Below, one piece after another: positions 33,669 through 36,102 of a DNA stretch of 36,102 nt. Source of the DNA: Gordonia otitidis NBRC 100426 (GTDB taxonomy: Bacteria > Actinomycetota > Actinomycetes > Mycobacteriales > Mycobacteriaceae). The position numbers were made by a program, and so were the translations under genes. Location: contig NZ_BAFB01000095.1 of NCBI RefSeq assembly GCF_000248075.1, forward strand, positions 1 through 36,102, in the 5' to 3' direction. Position 1 is the first letter of the stretch, and the number at the start of each line of letters is the position of its first letter. The notes below the pieces were generated by a model. That model had not been told where the DNA came from. It was given only the letters and a program-made list of their open reading frames with translations, and searched no databases.

Positions 33669-34693
33669 GGTCTTCACGGGTGCTCGCGGTGGTGCTGGGA
33701 GCGTTCGTCGCGCTTGCCGCGGGATGTAGCACCGCACCCATCCAACAGCCGACGAGCAGTTCGGTTGCCGCGACCGCACACCTGCGCAACGGGCCTTCGA
33801 CAGCCACACTTCCCAACTCCGATGTCGTGCCCGTCACCACGACACCTGCCATCACGTTGCCCGCGACGGTCGACTCCGTCGGACACGGCAACGTGACGGT
33901 CGCCGATACAAGCCGCATCATCGCGATCGACCGCAACGGAACACTATCCAACACCGTGTTCTCGCTCGGTCTCGGATCGCGCGTGGTCGGCCGCGACACG
34001 TCGACGACGTTCCCGTCCGCGTCGAAACTCCCCCTCGTCACGACCAACGGACACACGCTCAGCGCCGAAGCGGTACTGGCACTGAACCCCACCGTGGTGC
34101 TCGTCGACGAGGACACGACGCCGCCGGGCGCCGTCGACCAGATCCGCAACTCCGGTATCCCGGTCGTGGCGTTCACCTCGACGAGAACCATCGCCACCAC
34201 TCCCGCTCTCATCCGCGACGTCGCCGCGGCCCTCGGTGTCCGGCAGGCAGGCGAGCAACTCGTCACACGGACCGAGAACGAGATCGCCGACGCTCGAGCA
34301 GCGGTGCCGGACCCGTCGGGCAATCCGCGCATGGCGTTTCTCTACATCCGCGGCCCACGACTGGTGCTCATGTCCGGACCTCAATCGGGAGCCGACGACC
34401 TGATCGCGGCGCTCGGTGGCACCGACGCGGGCACGACGTCAGGCCTGAAGCCGGGATTCACCCAGGTCACCACCGAGGCCCTGCTCACCGCGAATCCCGA
34501 CGTGATCCTCGTGATGACCCAGGGTGCCGAATCGGTCGGTGGGCTCGACGGCGTCCTCGCGCTCCCCGGGGTCTCGCAGACCAGTGCGGGTAAGGCGCGT
34601 CGAGTGGTGCAGATGGACGAGACGGAGATGCTCTCCTTCGGGCCGGACACCGGAAAGGTGCTCGGCGCACTCGCCCGGGCCGTCTACGCATGA
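33665..34693 (+). CDS. hmuT: Haem ABC transporter substrate-binding lipoprotein
   Basis: About 342 residues from TTG 33665, which gives a clean lipoprotein signal (MRSSRVLAVVLGAFVALAAGC, lipidated cysteine 21); GGAGG lies 10 bases upstream. Starts at 33566 or 33596 would precede or lie inside the iron box. The mature protein is a periplasmic-binding-protein-like cluster A-III fold: RIIAIDRNGTLSNTVFSLGLGSRVVGRD, LVTTNGHTLSAEAVLALNPTVVLVD and NPDVILVMTQGAESVGGLDGVLALPG (given as positions about 95-125, 150-175, 275-300). It should bind haem, although vitamin B12 or a siderophore is possible; haem is favoured by similarity to HmuT proteins and the iron box. It overlaps the permease gene by four bases. 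Confidence 0.88.
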   Translation: MRSSRVLAVVLGAFVALAAGCSTAPIQQPTSSSVAATAHLRNGPSTATLPNSDVVPVTTTPAITLPATVDSVGHGNVTVADTSRIIAIDRNGTLSNTVFSLGLGSRVVGRDTSTTFPSASKLPLVTTNGHTLSAEAVLALNPTVVLVDEDTTPPGAVDQIRNSGIPVVAFTSTRTIATTPALIRDVAAALGVRQAGEQLVTRTENEIADARAAVPDPSGNPRMAFLYIRGPRLVLMSGPQSGADDLIAALGGTDAGTTSGLKPGFTQVTTEALLTANPDVILVMTQGAESVGGLDGVLALPGVSQTSAGKARRVVQMDETEMLSFGPDTGKVLGALARAVYA

Positions 34694-35769
34694 CCCTGCA
34701 GAGCTCACCGTCACGATCCCGGCGTCTCGCGACCCGCGGTGGCCGCGTACCCGGCGTCGTCGTGATCGTGGCTCTCGTGGTGTTGACCGTTCTGGTGGTG
34801 ATCACCTCGGCGGCTGTCGGGCAGGTGAGCGTGTCGCCCGTCGAGGTCCTCGGCAGCCTCGCACACCACCTCCACCTGTCGATCGGACCGCTTCCGGCCG
34901 AGATCGGCGAGTACACGCTGTGGAACGTTCGCTTCCCCCGAATCGTGATGGGTCTCATCGTCGGCGCCGCACTCGGAGCGGGCGGGTGCCTCATGCAGGG
35001 CGTGCTCGCCAATCCCCTTGCGGAACCGGGCGTGGTCGGTGTGTCCTCCGGCGCCGCTGTCGGCGCAGCGCTGATGATCGTCGTCGGCGGTGTCGGCGTG
35101 AACGGATGGGCGCTGGCCGCCGTTGCCTTCGTGTTCGCCCTGGCGACGTCGGCAGCGGTCTATGTCCTCTCGCTCCGCGACGGTTCGTCGTCGCCGATCA
35201 TGTTGGTGCTGACCGGGATAGCGGTCAACGCCTTCGCGCTCGGCATCATCGCGTATCTCACCTTCATCGCGTCGACGACCGCCCGCGAACAGATCGTGTT
35301 CTGGCAACTGGGTTCACTCGAGGGCATCGGCTGGGGGCCGGTGTGGGTGGCTCTCCCGCTGGTCGTGGCCGCCGTCGCGGCGTCGTTCCTGTTGGTGCAC
35401 AAGCTCGATCTGCTCGCTCTCGGCGAGGTGCAGGCCGCGTCGTTGGGTGTCAACGTGGAAGTGGTGCGTCGCCAGGTCATCGTCCTGGTGGCGATCCTGA
35501 CCGCGGCCGCCGTCGCGTTCACGGGGATCGTGATGTTCGTCGGACTGATCGTGCCGCACCTCATGCGGCTCATCGTCGGACCCCGACACTCGATCCTGTT
35601 GCCGACCAGCGTCATCGGCGGCGCATTGGTGCTCGCGGCCGCCGACCTCGCAGCCCGCACCGTGATGCCTCCGGCGAGCCTGCCGCTCGGCCTGTTCACG
35701 TCGATCGTGGGCGGGCCGGTCTTCTTCCTGCTCCTGCGCCGCAGTCGCAACGCGGGGGCCGGGTGGTGA
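34690..35769 (+). CDS. hmuU: FecCD-type ABC permease, haem uptake
   Basis: A 359-residue permease of the FecCD/BtuC family with about ten hydrophobic segments. Family marks are LWNVRFPRIVMGLIVGAALGAGG, LMQGVLANPLAEPGVVGVSSGAA and the coupling region LGVNVEVVRRQVIVLVAILTA with FVGLIVPHLMRLIVGPRH (shown here by short landmarks at about 78-115 and 270-300). It forms the membrane part of the importer. ATG 34690 overlaps the binding-protein stop, and its stop overlaps the ATPase start, so the three genes are a tight operon. The N-terminal ~20 residues are basic. It could carry other iron or corrinoid ligands; haem is favoured by context. Confidence 0.92.
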   Translation: MTLQSSPSRSRRLATRGGRVPGVVVIVALVVLTVLVVITSAAVGQVSVSPVEVLGSLAHHLHLSIGPLPAEIGEYTLWNVRFPRIVMGLIVGAALGAGGCLMQGVLANPLAEPGVVGVSSGAAVGAALMIVVGGVGVNGWALAAVAFVFALATSAAVYVLSLRDGSSSPIMLVLTGIAVNAFALGIIAYLTFIASTTAREQIVFWQLGSLEGIGWGPVWVALPLVVAAVAASFLLVHKLDLLALGEVQAASLGVNVEVVRRQVIVLVAILTAAAVAFTGIVMFVGLIVPHLMRLIVGPRHSILLPTSVIGGALVLAAADLAARTVMPPASLPLGLFTSIVGGPVFFLLLRRSRNAGAGW

Positions 35770-36102
35770 CCACGGAAGCAGCGACCACCTCCGGGTTGCT
35801 CGGCGAACACATCGACGTCGAACTCGGTGGTCGGCTCGTCGTGCGCGATGTCACTCTCGCGGTTTCGCCGGGTGAACTCGTCGTGCTGGTCGGCCCCAAC
35901 GGGTGCGGCAAGTCGACGCTCCTGTCGGTCATGGCGGGCCTACGTACCCCGCAGGCGGGCCGGGTGATGGTCGACGGCATCGACATCGCGGGGATGCACG
36001 CGCGCGAACTGGCACGGGCACGCTCACTGGTGACCCAGCAGAACCGGCCGGACACACCGTTCACCGTCGCCGAGGTCGTCGAGATGGGGCGGTACCCGTG
36101 GC
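35766..36102 (+). CDS. hmuV: Haem ABC transporter ATP-binding protein (partial)
   Basis: Begins with GTG 35766, overlapping the permease stop (GTGA), or one codon earlier at 35763; cut by the right edge after 112 codons. The visible part has VELGGRLVVRDVTLAVSPGE, Walker A VGPNGCGKST near residue 50, and the Q-loop region SLVTQQNRPDTPFTVAEVVEMGRYPW, matching FepC/HmuV-type ATPases. It powers the HmuTU importer. The signature, Walker B and H-loop lie outside the window. Confidence 0.93.
   Translation, partial: MTTEAATTSGLLGEHIDVELGGRLVVRDVTLAVSPGELVVLVGPNGCGKSTLLSVMAGLRTPQAGRVMVDGIDIAGMHARELARARSLVTQQNRPDTPFTVAEVVEMGRYPW

Overview
The window is about 36 kb of high-GC chromosomal DNA from an actinobacterium of the order Mycobacteriales. 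The best guess is Gordonia or a close relative; the genus is inference. The order rests on a mycothione reductase, an EfpA-type efflux pump, DosR/DosS-type regulators and a gene order that, from memory, follows the M. tuberculosis block Rv2839c (infB) to Rv2861c (mapB). No rRNA, tRNA, CRISPR array, insertion sequence or phage gene was seen. Coding density is very high, and no gap longer than about 200 bases lacks a gene.

Layout. (1) 1-2904, minus strand: the operon rimP-nusA-ylxR-infB, with infB cut by the left edge. (2) 3116-4158, plus: a Tat lipoprotein and a DUF4439 ferritin-like protein (Rv2843/Rv2844 positions). (3) 4357-7580, plus: a glycine betaine/proline-type ABC importer (ATPase with CBS domains, permease, binding lipoprotein), closed by a strong hairpin. 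(4) 7663-9405, minus: proS. (5) 9477-10960, plus: yaaA and an APH(3')-like kinase. (6) 10967-13891, minus: efpA and a bifunctional siroheme synthase. (7) 13947-15280, minus: an acyl-ACP desaturase overlapping a small CxxCCxxC protein. (8) 15477-17924: a DevR/DosR-like regulator converging on its probable DevS/DosS-like kinase. (9) 17924-24074, minus: cobB, cobO, a Mg/Co-chelatase-type protein, an ElaA-type acetyltransferase and mqo. (10) 24251-26787, plus: an alpha/beta hydrolase overlapping mycothione reductase. (11) 26792-29648, minus: an alpha/beta hydrolase, cobQ and an HxlR regulator. (12) 29778-30527, plus: an atypical SDR divergent from hxlR. (13) 30554-33491, minus: a repeat-rich membrane protein, mapB, and a ParD-like/zeta-like toxin-antitoxin pair. 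(14) 33665-36102, plus: a haem-type importer (hmuTUV) cut by the right edge, with an IdeR/DtxR-like box in front.

Themes. Cobalamin/siroheme biosynthesis (cobA/cysG, cobB, cobO, chelatase, cobQ) is spread through the window. The DosRS-like pair and the desaturase pair sit inside what is a continuous cob-cysG run in M. tuberculosis; the kinase start overlaps the cobB stop. Many monocistronic or operon-leading genes have a TAnnnT -10 hexamer only 6-8 nt before the start codon and no Shine-Dalgarno sequence, which indicates leaderless transcripts and was used to correct several starts. The most notable regulatory signals are two DosR-box-like sites at about -40 and -63 of the devR-like gene, a perfect 7-3-7 inverted repeat over the toxin-antitoxin promoter, a 12-bp palindrome between hxlR and the SDR, and an IdeR-like box before the haem importer.
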